The notes under the pieces were generated by a model that worked only from the letters and a program-made list of their open reading frames with translations, made no database searches and had not been told where the DNA came from. The position numbers and the translations under genes were made by a program. Positions 46,412 to 55,807 of a stretch of DNA of 64,000 nucleotides are shown here, piece after piece. Location: positions 124,001 through 188,000 of the forward strand of contig NZ_FPBE01000003.1 in NCBI RefSeq assembly GCF_900116625.1, given 5' to 3'. How positions within the stretch are numbered: the stretch's first letter is position 1; each line of letters starts with the position of its first letter. This DNA comes from Idiomarina abyssalis (GTDB lineage: Bacteria > Pseudomonadota > Gammaproteobacteria > Enterobacterales > Alteromonadaceae).

Positions 46412-47144
46412 AGGTATGGCTGAACGAGTGCTTGTCACGGGTTCCGGTAAAGGAATTGGTCGGGCAATTGCGCTGCAACTGGCTAAAGATGGCTTTGATC
46501 TGGCCATTCATTGTCGCTCAGACAAAACATCGGCGGAACAGGTTGTAGAAGAAGTTAAAGCACTGGGTCAACAGGCGTCTTTACTGGTGTTTGATGTTAG
46601 TGACCGCGAAGCTGCCCGACAGGCGATAGAACAGGATATTGCAGATAATGGCGCTTATTATGGTGCGGTGTGTAATGCCGGCATCACCCGCGACGGCGCT
46701 TTCCCTTCACTAACGGAAGATGACTGGGACAGCGTGCTGCAAACTAACCTGGGCGGTTTTTATAATGTGTTGCACCCGTTAATTATGCCCATGATCCAGC
46801 AGCGCCGGGGCGGCCGAGTGGTCACTATTGCTTCAGTTTCAGGTATTGCCGGTAATCGCGGGCAGGTCAACTACAGCGCCTCTAAGGGCGGGGTTATTGC
46901 TGCTACTAAGGCACTGTCGCTGGAGTTAGCCAAGCGCAAAATCACCGTTAATTGTGTAGCGCCGGGACTGATTGAAACGGATATGACCGGTGAGCTCGAG
47001 CATGAGAAAGACATTTTATCCATGATACCCATGCGCCGTGCAGGTAAGCCGGAAGAAGTTGCGGGTTTGGTTGGCTATTTGTTCCAACCGTCAGCGGCTT
47101 ACATTACGCGCCAGGTTTTCTCGGTTAATGGTGGGTTAGTTTAA
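46404..47144 (+). CDS. 3-ketoacyl-ACP reductase (FabG type), APE cluster
   Basis: A 246-residue SDR with the NADP motif TGSGKGIGRAIAL, NAGITRDGAF, catalytic YSASK and the C-terminal VNGGLV. It reduces the 3-keto intermediate in each round of chain extension. It shares one base with the next gene (TAATG). Confidence 0.92.
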   Translation: MVEGMAERVLVTGSGKGIGRAIALQLAKDGFDLAIHCRSDKTSAEQVVEEVKALGQQASLLVFDVSDREAARQAIEQDIADNGAYYGAVCNAGITRDGAFPSLTEDDWDSVLQTNLGGFYNVLHPLIMPMIQQRRGGRVVTIASVSGIAGNRGQVNYSASKGGVIAATKALSLELAKRKITVNCVAPGLIETDMTGELEHEKDILSMIPMRRAGKPEEVAGLVGYLFQPSAAYITRQVFSVNGGLV

Positions 47145-48382
47145 TGAAACGTGTGGTCGTAACCGGTATGGGCTGTCTGACAGCTTTTGGTGACAACTGG
47201 TCAAGCTTTCGGAGTCGTCTGGAAAGCGGTAAAAATGCCGTAGTTAATATGCCCGAGTGGGAACGTTTTGAAGGGTTGAATACACGCCTGGCAGCACCGA
47301 TTCAGCCAGCGTTCAAAAAGCCTTCGCATTACTCCCGTAAAGCGGTGCGTTCCATGAGCGGCGTTAGCTTAATGGCCACCCGGGCAACCGAGTTAGCATT
47401 AACCGATGCCGGGCTACTGGAGCACCCTTGTATTAGTGACGGAAGCTGCGGTGTTGCTTATGGCTCTTCGACCGGCGATACCGAGCAGATGAAAATCTTC
47501 GGTAATATGCTGGAAAACGGTGATATGACCGGTCTGAATGCAACCACTTATATCAAGAGCATGGCTCATACCACGGCGGTTAATCTGGGCGTATTTTACG
47601 GCGTCAAAGGGCGGGTACATACCACAAGTTCAGCCTGTACATCCGCTTCTCAAGGTCTGGGTTATGCCTATGAAGCCATTCTTTACGGTCACCAGAAAGT
47701 CATGATAGCCGGTGGTGCGGAAGCCTTGTGTCCTTCTGAAGCTGTGGTGTTTGACACCTTATACGCGACCAGCACCCGCAATGAAGCACCAGAGCAGACG
47801 CCCCGACCTTTTGACAAAAATCGTGATGGACTGGTTATTGGTGAAGGTGCGGGAACCTTTATTCTTGAAGAGCTGGACCATGCTCTGGAGCGTGGAGCGA
47901 CTATTTACGCTGAGCTGGTTGGCTTTGGAACTAACTCGGATGGCGCCCATGTTACTCAGCCTACGGCGGAGACCATGGCGGTGGCAATGCAACTTGCGTT
48001 ACAGCAAGCAAGCTTAGAACCGGAGCAGGTCGGTTATGTGAACGCGCACGGTACAGCCACCGATCGCGGCGATGTTGCTGAATCTAATGCTACCGCAAAG
48101 GTATTTAAACGCCCGGTGCCTATCAGTTCGCTGAAGAGCTACTTAGGCCACACTTTGGGAGCTTGTGGCACCATCGAAGCCTGGGCCAGCATTCATATGA
48201 TGCGGGAGAACTGGTTCGCACCAACAGTGAACCTGACCGATATTGATTCGGAATGTGGTGACCTGGATTACATTACCGGACAAGCCCGAGAGATCGAGAC
48301 AGACTATGTCATGACCAATAATTTTGCCTTTGGCGGTATTAATACCTCATTAATTTTTAAACGTTGGAATAACTCAAAATAA
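47144..48382 (+). CDS. Beta-ketoacyl-ACP synthase (FabF type), APE cluster
   Basis: A 412-residue condensing enzyme with active Cys in SSACTSASQG, NAHGTATDRGD and YLGHTLGACGTIEA. Together with the synthase at 44761 it extends the polyene chain. It is the last clear biosynthetic gene of the cluster. Confidence 0.92.
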   Translation: MKRVVVTGMGCLTAFGDNWSSFRSRLESGKNAVVNMPEWERFEGLNTRLAAPIQPAFKKPSHYSRKAVRSMSGVSLMATRATELALTDAGLLEHPCISDGSCGVAYGSSTGDTEQMKIFGNMLENGDMTGLNATTYIKSMAHTTAVNLGVFYGVKGRVHTTSSACTSASQGLGYAYEAILYGHQKVMIAGGAEALCPSEAVVFDTLYATSTRNEAPEQTPRPFDKNRDGLVIGEGAGTFILEELDHALERGATIYAELVGFGTNSDGAHVTQPTAETMAVAMQLALQQASLEPEQVGYVNAHGTATDRGDVAESNATAKVFKRPVPISSLKSYLGHTLGACGTIEAWASIHMMRENWFAPTVNLTDIDSECGDLDYITGQAREIETDYVMTNNFAFGGINTSLIFKRWNNSK

Positions 48383-48398
48383 TATAAGGAAATAGAAA

Positions 48399-48836
48399 AT
48401 GAAAAAGCTGTTTGTAGCTGCTGTTGTGGTATTGAGCTCATTGTTGTCATTGCAGGCGGAGGCTCGCAATGACTTAGTAACACTGGAGCTTAAGCCCGTA
48501 ATGGAAAGCAATAAAGCGAAAGAGGCTTTGCTTGATGTTCCGGTCTACTTTGCTGGCCAGTCGCACCCGGAAGTGGCTCAGTCAATGGGTGTTGTCACAA
48601 CCAGCCGTAAGACGAATGCGCTTAATAAATCTGACCGTGAAGCTTGTGAATGGGTTTTGTTGTCGGCATTGAAAGTGTTGCAAGACAACGCGCGTGATAA
48701 CGGTTACGATGCAGTCATTAACATTAAATCAAATTATGAGCATAATGAGTTCAGCAGTGCCGAAGAGTTTCAGTGCGGCGCTGGCTTTTTAATGGCTGGT
48801 GTAGCCTTAAAAGGTGAAGTGGTTAAATTCAAATAA
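48399..48836 (+). CDS. Small secreted protein linked to APE clusters
   Basis: A 145-residue protein with a Sec signal peptide (residues 1-22, ending AEA) and a mature part with two Cys (REACEWV and FQCGAGF) that may form a disulfide. Relatives are often mislabelled as excinuclease subunits, a name the sequence does not support. It starts 16 bases after the last ketosynthase, so it may belong to the same transcript. Function unknown. Confidence 0.65.
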   Translation: MKKLFVAAVVVLSSLLSLQAEARNDLVTLELKPVMESNKAKEALLDVPVYFAGQSHPEVAQSMGVVTTSRKTNALNKSDREACEWVLLSALKVLQDNARDNGYDAVINIKSNYEHNEFSSAEEFQCGAGFLMAGVALKGEVVKFK

Positions 48837-48847
48837 GGATAATAACA

Positions 48848-50986
48848 ATGAAATACCTAATGGGAGCAGTGGCAGTCAGTTTGCTGACAGCCTGCTCACA
48901 AAATGTTGAAACAGAACAAGAGGCGAATACGCAATCTATGTCGTATCCGGAGACGCGTAAAGGCGATGTGGTTGATACCTACTTTGGAACCGAAGTAGCA
49001 GACCCGTATCGTTGGTTAGAAGATGACCGTAGCGAAGAGACAGAAAACTGGGTTAAAGCTCAGAATGAAGTGACCTTCGCACACCTGGAGTCCATCCCAT
49101 ATCGCGAAACGATAGAAAAGCGTCTGACCGAATTGTGGAACTACGAGAAAATCAGCGCACCGTTTGAAGAAGGTGATTACACTTACTTTTACAAAAACGA
49201 CGGCCTGCAAAACCAGTATGTGGTGTATCGCCAAAAAGGTGATGAAGAGCCGGAAGTGTTTCTGGACCCGAATACTTTCAGTGAAGATGGCACGACTTCG
49301 CTGGCGCAATTAACCTTCTCTGACGACGGTTCGCTAGCGGCTTACTCAATTTCTGAAGGTGGTAGCGACTGGCGTAAAATTATCGTCATTGATGCCGAAA
49401 CCAAGGAGCAGCTGGAAGATCCTTTAGTGGATATTAAATTCAGCGGTATTTCCTGGGTAGGCAATGAAGGTTTCTACTACTCCAGTTATGACAAGCCAGA
49501 AGGCAGTGAGCTTTCGGCAAAAACCGATCAGCATAAACTTTATTACCATGAGCTGGGCACGGATCAATCTGACGACGAGTTGGTGTTTGGTGGAACGGAT
49601 GCTGAGAAACACCGCTATGTTGGTGGCTCAGTAACCGATGATGATCGTTATTTACTCATTTCAGCGGCTAACTCAACGTCGGGTAACAAACTGTTTTTAA
49701 AAGACCTGACCGATGAAGACAGTGAACTGGTTACCGTTCTTGATCATACCAACTCTGATACTCGTGTATTAGATAACGACGGTTCAAAGCTTTACCTGGT
49801 GACGAACCTCGATGCGCCAAACCAGCGCGTTGTGACCGTTGATGCCAGTAATCCAACGCCTGAAAACTGGGAAAACTTTATTCCAGAAACTGAAAACGTG
49901 TTGAGCGTATCAACCGGTGCGGGCTATATCTTTGCCGAGTACATGGTCGATGCCGTGGCCCAGGTTAAGCAATATGCCTATAACGGCGATATGGTTCGCG
50001 AAGTGCAGCTTCCGGGTGTGGGCAGTATTGGTGGCTTCTCAGGTAAAAAAGAAGCGGATGAGTTGTACTACACTTTTACCAACTACAGCACACCGTCAAC
50101 GATTTATAAATTCGACCCTGATCAGGGCGGCTCTGAAGTTTATGCTGAATCCGGTGCTGATTTTGATTCTGCCAACTACGAATCAAAGCAGGTCTTTTAT
50201 ACTTCCAAAGATGGTACCGAAGTACCTATGATCATCACCTACAAAAAGGGAACAGAGCTGGATGGCTCTAACCCAACAATTTTGTACGGTTATGGTGGTT
50301 TTAATATTAGCCTGACACCTTCATTCAGTATTGCTAACGCAGCCTGGTTAGAAATGGGCGGTGTTTACGCTGTCGCTAACCTGCGTGGCGGTGGTGAATA
50401 CGGTAAAGACTGGCATAAAGCGGGTACTAAGCTGCAAAAGCAAAACGTTTTTGACGACTTTATTGCAGCAGCTGAGTACTTGATTGATGAGAAATACACA
50501 TCGTCTGAGCAATTGGCGGTTCGTGGCGGCTCTAATGGTGGCTTGCTAGTCGGCGCGGTTATGACTCAGCGGCCGGAACTTTTTGCCGTTGCATTGCCTG
50601 CAGTAGGTGTTCTGGACATGCTTCGCTATCACACCTTTACTGCCGGCGCTGGCTGGGCGTATGACTACGGTACTGCTGACGACAACAAAGAGATGTTTGA
50701 GTACTTGCTGGGTTACTCGCCGGTTCACAACGTGGAAGAAGGCGTGGCTTATCCGGCAACGCTGATCACTACGGGTGACCATGATGACCGCGTGGTTCCT
50801 GCGCATTCATTTAAGTTTGCTGCAGAGCTTCAGGACAAAGCGGGCGGCGAAAACCCTCAGCTTATCCGTATTGAAACCAATGCCGGGCATGGTGCTGGTA
50901 CACCGGTGTCAAAAACCATTGAACAGTATTCAGACATATTCGGCTTTACTCTGTATCACATGGGGTTTGAACAACTTCCTGAATAA
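48848..50986 (+). CDS. Prolyl oligopeptidase family protease (S9A), lipoprotein
   Basis: A 712-residue serine peptidase with lipobox LTAC (Cys16). It has the N-terminal [20 protein letters not shown] segment, a beta-propeller middle, and a C-terminal hydrolase domain with [10 protein letters not shown] (active Ser), GDHDDRVVP (Asp) and NAGHGAG (His). It cleaves short peptides after proline in the periplasm. Ten bases separate it from the preceding gene. Confidence 0.92.
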   Translation: MKYLMGAVAVSLLTACSQNVETEQEANTQSMSYPETRKGDVVDTYFGTEVADPYRWLEDDRSEETENWVKAQNEVTFAHLESIPYRETIEKRLTELWNYEKISAPFEEGDYTYFYKNDGLQNQYVVYRQKGDEEPEVFLDPNTFSEDGTTSLAQLTFSDDGSLAAYSISEGGSDWRKIIVIDAETKEQLEDPLVDIKFSGISWVGNEGFYYSSYDKPEGSELSAKTDQHKLYYHELGTDQSDDELVFGGTDAEKHRYVGGSVTDDDRYLLISAANSTSGNKLFLKDLTDEDSELVTVLDHTNSDTRVLDNDGSKLYLVTNLDAPNQRVVTVDASNPTPENWENFIPETENVLSVSTGAGYIFAEYMVDAVAQVKQYAYNGDMVREVQLPGVGSIGGFSGKKEADELYYTFTNYSTPSTIYKFDPDQGGSEVYAESGADFDSANYESKQVFYTSKDGTEVPMIITYKKGTELDGSNPTILYGYGGFNISLTPSFSIANAAWLEMGGVYAVANLRGGGEYGKDWHKAGTKLQKQNVFDDFIAAAEYLIDEKYTSSEQLAVRGGSNGGLLVGAVMTQRPELFAVALPAVGVLDMLRYHTFTAGAGWAYDYGTADDNKEMFEYLLGYSPVHNVEEGVAYPATLITTGDHDDRVVPAHSFKFAAELQDKAGGENPQLIRIETNAGHGAGTPVSKTIEQYSDIFGFTLYHMGFEQLPE

Positions 50987-50995
50987 CCACTGACT

Positions 50996-51031
50996 CGCAA
51001 AGGTTTCGTTGTAATTGACGGAACCTTTGCG
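50996..51031. terminator. Hairpin after the prolyl oligopeptidase gene
   Basis: A 10-bp stem CGCAAAGGTT / AACCTTTGCG with a 16-nt loop lies ten bases after the stop codon. A T-rich tract with gaps follows, so termination is probable but not strong. Confidence 0.6.
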
Positions 51032-51104
51032 TCATTCTTTCGCTATTTTTCACACTTTCCGTTAATCTCTTCCCTTATCATTCTCGTATAATGAGGATTC
51101 AATA

Positions 51105-52019
51105 ATGACGAGCGATTTTAATATTATGTGGGTAGTTGGCGCACTGATTGTCGTACTGTTGCTCATTGCTTCAGTGCGCATTGTTCCGCAGCAAAGCGTT
51201 TACCTGGTCGAATTGTTCGGTCGTTACCGCCGTATGCTGACGCCCGGTCTTAACTTTATCATTCCGTTGATTGAGCAAGTTGCTCATAAACAGTCAATGA
51301 GAACACGTCAGTTGGACGTTGATGTTGAAACTAAAACCAATGACAACGTATTTGTTATTGTCCGGGTGTCCGTACAGTATCGCGTGAGTAATGAAACCTC
51401 AGTTTATAATGCGTTTTATCAACTGGAAAACCCTGAGTGGCAAATGCAGTCGTATGTTTTTGATACGGTGCGCGCGCAAATTCCTAAGCAGAACCTGGAT
51501 GCGGTGTTCGATAATAAAGACTCTATTTCTAAAGATGTAAAAGAGCAGTTGCGCGATACCATGGAAGAGTACGGGTTTGAAATTATTGCGTCGCTGGTGA
51601 CCGATATTGACCCGGACCAGTCCGTTAAAGACTCAATGAACCAAATTAACGCCGCAGAACGAGAGCGTCGTGCAGCGGAGCATAAAGCGGAAGCTGAAAA
51701 AATTATGCTGGTGAAGCAGGCCGAAGCGGATAAAGAGTCCAAAATATTGCAGGGGCAGGGCATCGCCGGTCAGCGTTTAGCCATAGCCGAAGGCTTACGT
51801 GATTCTATTGCGATGGTCACCGATCAGGCAAATGATATTACTTCTAAAGACGTTATTGATTTGCTCAAATTTACTAACTACGTGGATGTACTGGGCTCTT
51901 TCGATACAGCCGCCAGTAAAGTGATAATGTTGCCGCAGCCGACAGGCCAGCTGGACTCTTTATCGTCGGATATTTTAAGCGCAATGGAAGCGGCTAAAGA
52001 CAGTAAAAAAGATGGCTGA
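51105..52019 (+). CDS. SPFH/Band 7 membrane protein
   Basis: A 304-residue protein with one N-terminal membrane helix (residues 8-27), an SPFH domain (about 25-190) and a helical tail with an Ala/Glu-rich coiled coil (NAAERERRAAEHKAEAEKI). It is closest in style to the HIR/QmcA type of stomatin-like proteins that assemble in membrane microdomains. No NfeD-like partner is adjacent. The next gene overlaps by eight bases. Confidence 0.85.
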   Translation: MTSDFNIMWVVGALIVVLLLIASVRIVPQQSVYLVELFGRYRRMLTPGLNFIIPLIEQVAHKQSMRTRQLDVDVETKTNDNVFVIVRVSVQYRVSNETSVYNAFYQLENPEWQMQSYVFDTVRAQIPKQNLDAVFDNKDSISKDVKEQLRDTMEEYGFEIIASLVTDIDPDQSVKDSMNQINAAERERRAAEHKAEAEKIMLVKQAEADKESKILQGQGIAGQRLAIAEGLRDSIAMVTDQANDITSKDVIDLLKFTNYVDVLGSFDTAASKVIMLPQPTGQLDSLSSDILSAMEAAKDSKKDG

Positions 52020-53214
52020 AACTTTTCCGTTACTGGCAGCTCAACCCATTTATGACAATAAAAACCGCTTTTATGCGGTAGAGCTGCTTTATCGTAGTGC
52101 GCTGAATTTAACCACCGAGACGGTCGGCGATACAGCGGCTACCAGCGAGGTTGTCTTTAACCTTTGTGCGGGCATAACCACCCAAACTGAGCAGTACGAT
52201 GCTACAGCATTTATCAACGTTTCCAGTGAGTTTTTAGTCTCCCAAAGCTTTCTTCCCATTGAGCCGGACAAAGTGGTTATTGAGCTGGTGGAGCGAATCA
52301 AACCGACCAGAGCCGTCGTTAATGCAGTGGCGCGTTGGTACGAAAAAGGTTTTCGCTTCGCGTTGGATGACTTCGAATTCGACCCTGCCTGGGAGCCTCT
52401 GCTGAAGTATGCGTCTTACATCAAAGTGGACGTTTCGACTCTAACGCTGGCACAGGCTAAAGCTTTTAAACAAAAGCTTTCCGGATTCAAAGGAAAGTGG
52501 CTGGCTGAGCGGGTGGAAGACGAAGCGACCAAGCAAGCTTATGAAGCCCTGGGTTTTGAGCTGTTTCAGGGCTATTATTTTGCGAAACCAACCGTGGTTT
52601 ACGGAACTCGGTTAGAGCCTTCCTCTTTGCAACTGGCGAAGATACTATCGCTTTGCTTTGAAAAAGAACCCGATTTAACCGAACTTTCTCAGGTCATTTC
52701 AGAAGATCCTAAGTTGTCAGTGAGTCTGCTTAAAATCGTTAACAGCCCTTTATACCCAACAGCGAGCCCTATTACCCGGGTTAAAGACGTTATTATGCGC
52801 CTGGGTATTGAGAAACTAAGGCGCTGGATAGCCCTCATTGGCTCGGTAACCGCAAGTAGCCCCGAGGCCTCCCGCATGGTCTTAGTTCGGGCGCAGATGT
52901 GTTATGAGCTGGCTAAACGGCAAAATTCGCCGGATATCGACCCGGATCAATGCTATTTCGTCGGGTTATTATCGGGTATCGATATTATGCTTGGGGTCGA
53001 TAAGGCGTGTTTCTTTGAAAAGTTACCGCTGTCTGAACAAACAAAAATGGCGGTTGATGATTGTGCCGGACCAATGGGGCATTGCTTGCGTATTGCACTT
53101 AAGCTAGAGCAGCTGGTTCAGATGAAACAACAGCTCCATAAAGTCGATATCCGCTTATTAACCAGTTACAGAACGGTGTCGGCAAAAGTTCAGGAGCTGT
53201 TTAATACAATTTAA
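52012..53214 (+). CDS. EAL-like plus HDOD domain protein
   Basis: A 400-residue YuxH-type signalling protein. Residues 5-195 are an EAL-like domain in which E24, N69, E91, D119-D120, K138, E166 and Q186 all align with catalytic or metal-binding positions; EAL itself reads VEL and the DDFG(S/T) loop reads DDFEF, so cyclic-di-GMP hydrolysis is uncertain. Residues 200-400 are an HDOD domain. It overlaps the SPFH gene by eight bases and is translationally coupled to it. Confidence 0.85.
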   Translation: MAETFPLLAAQPIYDNKNRFYAVELLYRSALNLTTETVGDTAATSEVVFNLCAGITTQTEQYDATAFINVSSEFLVSQSFLPIEPDKVVIELVERIKPTRAVVNAVARWYEKGFRFALDDFEFDPAWEPLLKYASYIKVDVSTLTLAQAKAFKQKLSGFKGKWLAERVEDEATKQAYEALGFELFQGYYFAKPTVVYGTRLEPSSLQLAKILSLCFEKEPDLTELSQVISEDPKLSVSLLKIVNSPLYPTASPITRVKDVIMRLGIEKLRRWIALIGSVTASSPEASRMVLVRAQMCYELAKRQNSPDIDPDQCYFVGLLSGIDIMLGVDKACFFEKLPLSEQTKMAVDDCAGPMGHCLRIALKLEQLVQMKQQLHKVDIRLLTSYRTVSAKVQELFNTI

Positions 53215-53624
53215 GCCTGGCTTTGTTTCGCTAATTGCTGAATTTTTCCGACAATTGCACGTAAACCGTTACCACGGGTTGGTGTAATGTGGTTTTCTAA
53301 ATCCAGTTGCGCAAAGTAATGGTCGATATCAAATGCCAGAATTTGCTCAGGGGTTTTATTGTGGTAAGCCGCCATGACTAAGGTCAGCAGGCCTTGCACA
53401 ATGACCGCGTCACTATCTACGTGCAGCAACAGCTTGCCGTCTTTTTCTTCGCTGATAAGCCAGACATTACTTTGGCAGCCACGCACCAGATACTCTTCTT
53501 TATGCTGACTTTCCGGTAAACCGGGCAGAGCTTTACCTAAATCAATGATGTACTGGTAGCGTTGCTCCCAGTCATCTAAAAACTCTAAGTCATCAATGAT
53601 TTCATCTGTGCTGGGTAAATTCAT
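53211..53624 (-). CDS. sufE: Cysteine desulfuration protein SufE
   Basis: A 137-residue sulfur acceptor for SufS. The active Cys50 lies in VRGCQSNVWL. It takes persulfide sulfur from SufS and passes it to SufB. It is the last gene of the suf run and ends four bases into the convergent EAL-HDOD gene. ATG 53624 is preferred to an in-frame TTG upstream. Confidence 0.92.
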   Translation of the reverse strand: MNLPSTDEIIDDLEFLDDWEQRYQYIIDLGKALPGLPESQHKEEYLVRGCQSNVWLISEEKDGKLLLHVDSDAVIVQGLLTLVMAAYHNKTPEQILAFDIDHYFAQLDLENHITPTRGNGLRAIVGKIQQLAKQSQA

Positions 53625-53668
53625 GCTGACCAATAACCTTCACTTATAAGTTAAAAGAGTAACTAATG

Positions 53669-54202
53669 TTAAAAGAAGACGCCGGCTTCAAGCTGAGCTT
53701 CTTCGCTCATCATGTCGCGTGACCAGGGTGGGTCAAAGACCAAATCAACTTTCACATTTTTAACGTGCGGTACCAAAGAAACGCGGTATTCCACATCACC
53801 CACAAGTACAGGCCCCATGCCGCAGCCCGGCGCAGTTAAAGTCATATCAATGGTGATGGTATGGGTGTCCTGATCAATGTCGACCTTATAAATAAGGCCC
53901 AGAGAAACCAGATTAATTGGAATTTCAGGGTCATAAATGGTTTCCAGAGCATCCCACACTTGTTGCTCCGATATTTTGCCGTCGTCTGCTACCGGAAAAT
54001 CGAGCTTTTCGGGTTTGCGCCCAATAGCATCCGCGTCAGTACCGTCTATGCGCAGCATATTGCCCTGAAAGGTGACAGTATAATTACCGCCTAAATCCTG
54101 AGTAATGTTAACAAATTCACCCTTAGGAATTACTTTCGGTTCACCCGTTGGCACGCGACGTGCCTTAACTTCACGGGTGGTGGACACCATTTTCTGCTGC
54201 AT
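53669..54202 (-). CDS. sufT: Putative Fe-S cluster assembly protein SufT
   Basis: A 177-residue protein whose C-terminal half is a DUF59/MIP18-type domain (QVWDALETIYDPEIPINLVS and TLTAPGCGMGPVL). SufT proteins help mature Fe-S proteins, mainly when demand is high. It lies between sufA and sufE. Confidence 0.88.
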   Translation of the reverse strand: MQQKMVSTTREVKARRVPTGEPKVIPKGEFVNITQDLGGNYTVTFQGNMLRIDGTDADAIGRKPEKLDFPVADDGKISEQQVWDALETIYDPEIPINLVSLGLIYKVDIDQDTHTITIDMTLTAPGCGMGPVLVGDVEYRVSLVPHVKNVKVDLVFDPPWSRDMMSEEAQLEAGVFF

Positions 54203-54216
54203 AATTTAAACTTCCG

Positions 54217-54573
54217 TTACTGCACGTTGAAGCTTTCGCCACAACCACATTCGTTGACCACATTCGGGTTGTTGAATTTAACCACGCCGTTAATGCCTTC
54301 TTTTACGTAATCAATTTCGGTATTACGCACCAGTTCGAGTGCATTAGAGGCTATCGCGACCTTCAGGTTATCGTTAATATCGACAACTTCATCGCCGTCC
54401 TCCAGTGCATCGGCCGAACTGAGTACATAGGCATAACCTGTGCAGCCACTCTGTTTGGTGGACAGCCGAATGAACTTACCTGGCTCGTCTTTTAAGCGCG
54501 ACTCGAAATAACGTACGGCGCTTTCTGTCATCGAAATTAAGGACGATGATGGTACAAATGTTTCTACAGACAT
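54217..54573 (-). CDS. sufA: Fe-S cluster carrier SufA (A-type)
   Basis: A 118-residue HesB/IscA-family protein with the three conserved cysteines: one in SGCTGYAY and two in NECGCGESF. It receives Fe-S clusters from SufBCD and hands them to apoproteins. It begins 16 bases after sufS. Confidence 0.9.
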   Translation of the reverse strand: MSVETFVPSSSLISMTESAVRYFESRLKDEPGKFIRLSTKQSGCTGYAYVLSSADALEDGDEVVDINDNLKVAIASNALELVRNTEIDYVKEGINGVVKFNNPNVVNECGCGESFNVQ

Positions 54574-54589
54574 GAGTCTCCTCCTGCCA

Positions 54590-55807
54590 TCAGGCTAGCA
54601 TTAGACGAGCTTTTTTGATGCCTTCAAACAGCATTTCAACCTCGTCTAGCGTATTGTAAATGGAAAACGATGCGCGCGCAGTGCCCGGCACGTTCAGGCG
54701 CTTCATCAACGGCTGAGCGCAGTGATCACCCGTACGAATGGCAATCCCCTGTTTGTCGAGCAAAAAGCCAATATCGGCCGGATGCGCACCGTCTAGAATA
54801 AAGCTTAGCACGCCAATTTTCTTTGCGGCATGCCCAACAATGGTTAAGCCATCGGTTTGCTCGGCTAATTGTGTTGCTCGTGCCAGTAAAGCGGTTTCGT
54901 GAGCCAGAATGTCGGCTGCATCATATTGCCGGAGCCAGTTAATTGCTGCCGCCAGACCAATAGCACCGGCAATATTCGGCGTGCCGGCTTCCAGGCGGTT
55001 AGGTAATTCGCCCCAGGTGGCATCCTGGTAACTGACTGTCGCTATCATTTCGCCACCGACTAACCATATGGGCCAGTCTTTTAAAACTTCGTAGCAACCC
55101 CAAAGTACGCCAATACCCGTTGGACCAAATACTTTGTGTCCGGAAAATGCGTAAAAGTCACAGCCAATGTCCTGCACGTCAATAGCGCCATGTGCAACGC
55201 CCTGAGCGCCATCAATCATTACCAGTGCGTCTTTCGCTTTGGCGGCTGCAGTGAGCTCTTTAATTGGGTTAATGGTGCCAAGTGCATTTGAAATGTGCGG
55301 CATTGAAACGAAAGCCGTGTTCTCGCTCAACAGAGCATGAAACTGCTCGGTATTCAGCGAGCCGTCTTCGTTAATGGGTACTACTTTCAATGTTGCGCCC
55401 GAGCGTTTACAGGCTTGCTGCCAGGTCACCAAATTCGCATGGTGTTCCATCTCGGTAACCAGCACTTCATCACCGGTTTTTAGTCGTTGGGCAACGCCAT
55501 TAGCGACTAAGTTAATGCCTTCGGTGGTACCGCTGGTCCAGATAACCTCTTCCTGGCGGCTGGCATTTATATACTCAGCAACGGTTTTACGCGCTGCTTC
55601 ATAACGCCGGGTCGCTTCATCGGACAGGTAGTGAGCACCACGATGAACGTTGGCATTGCACTGAGTGTAGTAATCTGTCAGCGCGTTGATGACCGCCTGC
55701 GGCTTCTGGGTGGTTGCAGCGTTGTCCAGATAAACTAAAGGTTTACCATGAACCTGGCGGTGCAGTATCGGGAACTGCTCACGAATTTGCGCAACGTTCA
55801 GGCTCAT
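54590..55807 (-). CDS. sufS: Cysteine desulfurase SufS
   Basis: A 405-residue PLP enzyme taking sulfur from cysteine. The PLP lysine is in SGHKVFGPTGIG and the active cysteine in RTGDHCAQP. It overlaps sufD by four bases (ATGA) and works with SufE. Confidence 0.95.
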   Translation of the reverse strand: MSLNVAQIREQFPILHRQVHGKPLVYLDNAATTQKPQAVINALTDYYTQCNANVHRGAHYLSDEATRRYEAARKTVAEYINASRQEEVIWTSGTTEGINLVANGVAQRLKTGDEVLVTEMEHHANLVTWQQACKRSGATLKVVPINEDGSLNTEQFHALLSENTAFVSMPHISNALGTINPIKELTAAAKAKDALVMIDGAQGVAHGAIDVQDIGCDFYAFSGHKVFGPTGIGVLWGCYEVLKDWPIWLVGGEMIATVSYQDATWGELPNRLEAGTPNIAGAIGLAAAINWLRQYDAADILAHETALLARATQLAEQTDGLTIVGHAAKKIGVLSFILDGAHPADIGFLLDKQGIAIRTGDHCAQPLMKRLNVPGTARASFSIYNTLDEVEMLFEGIKKARLMLA

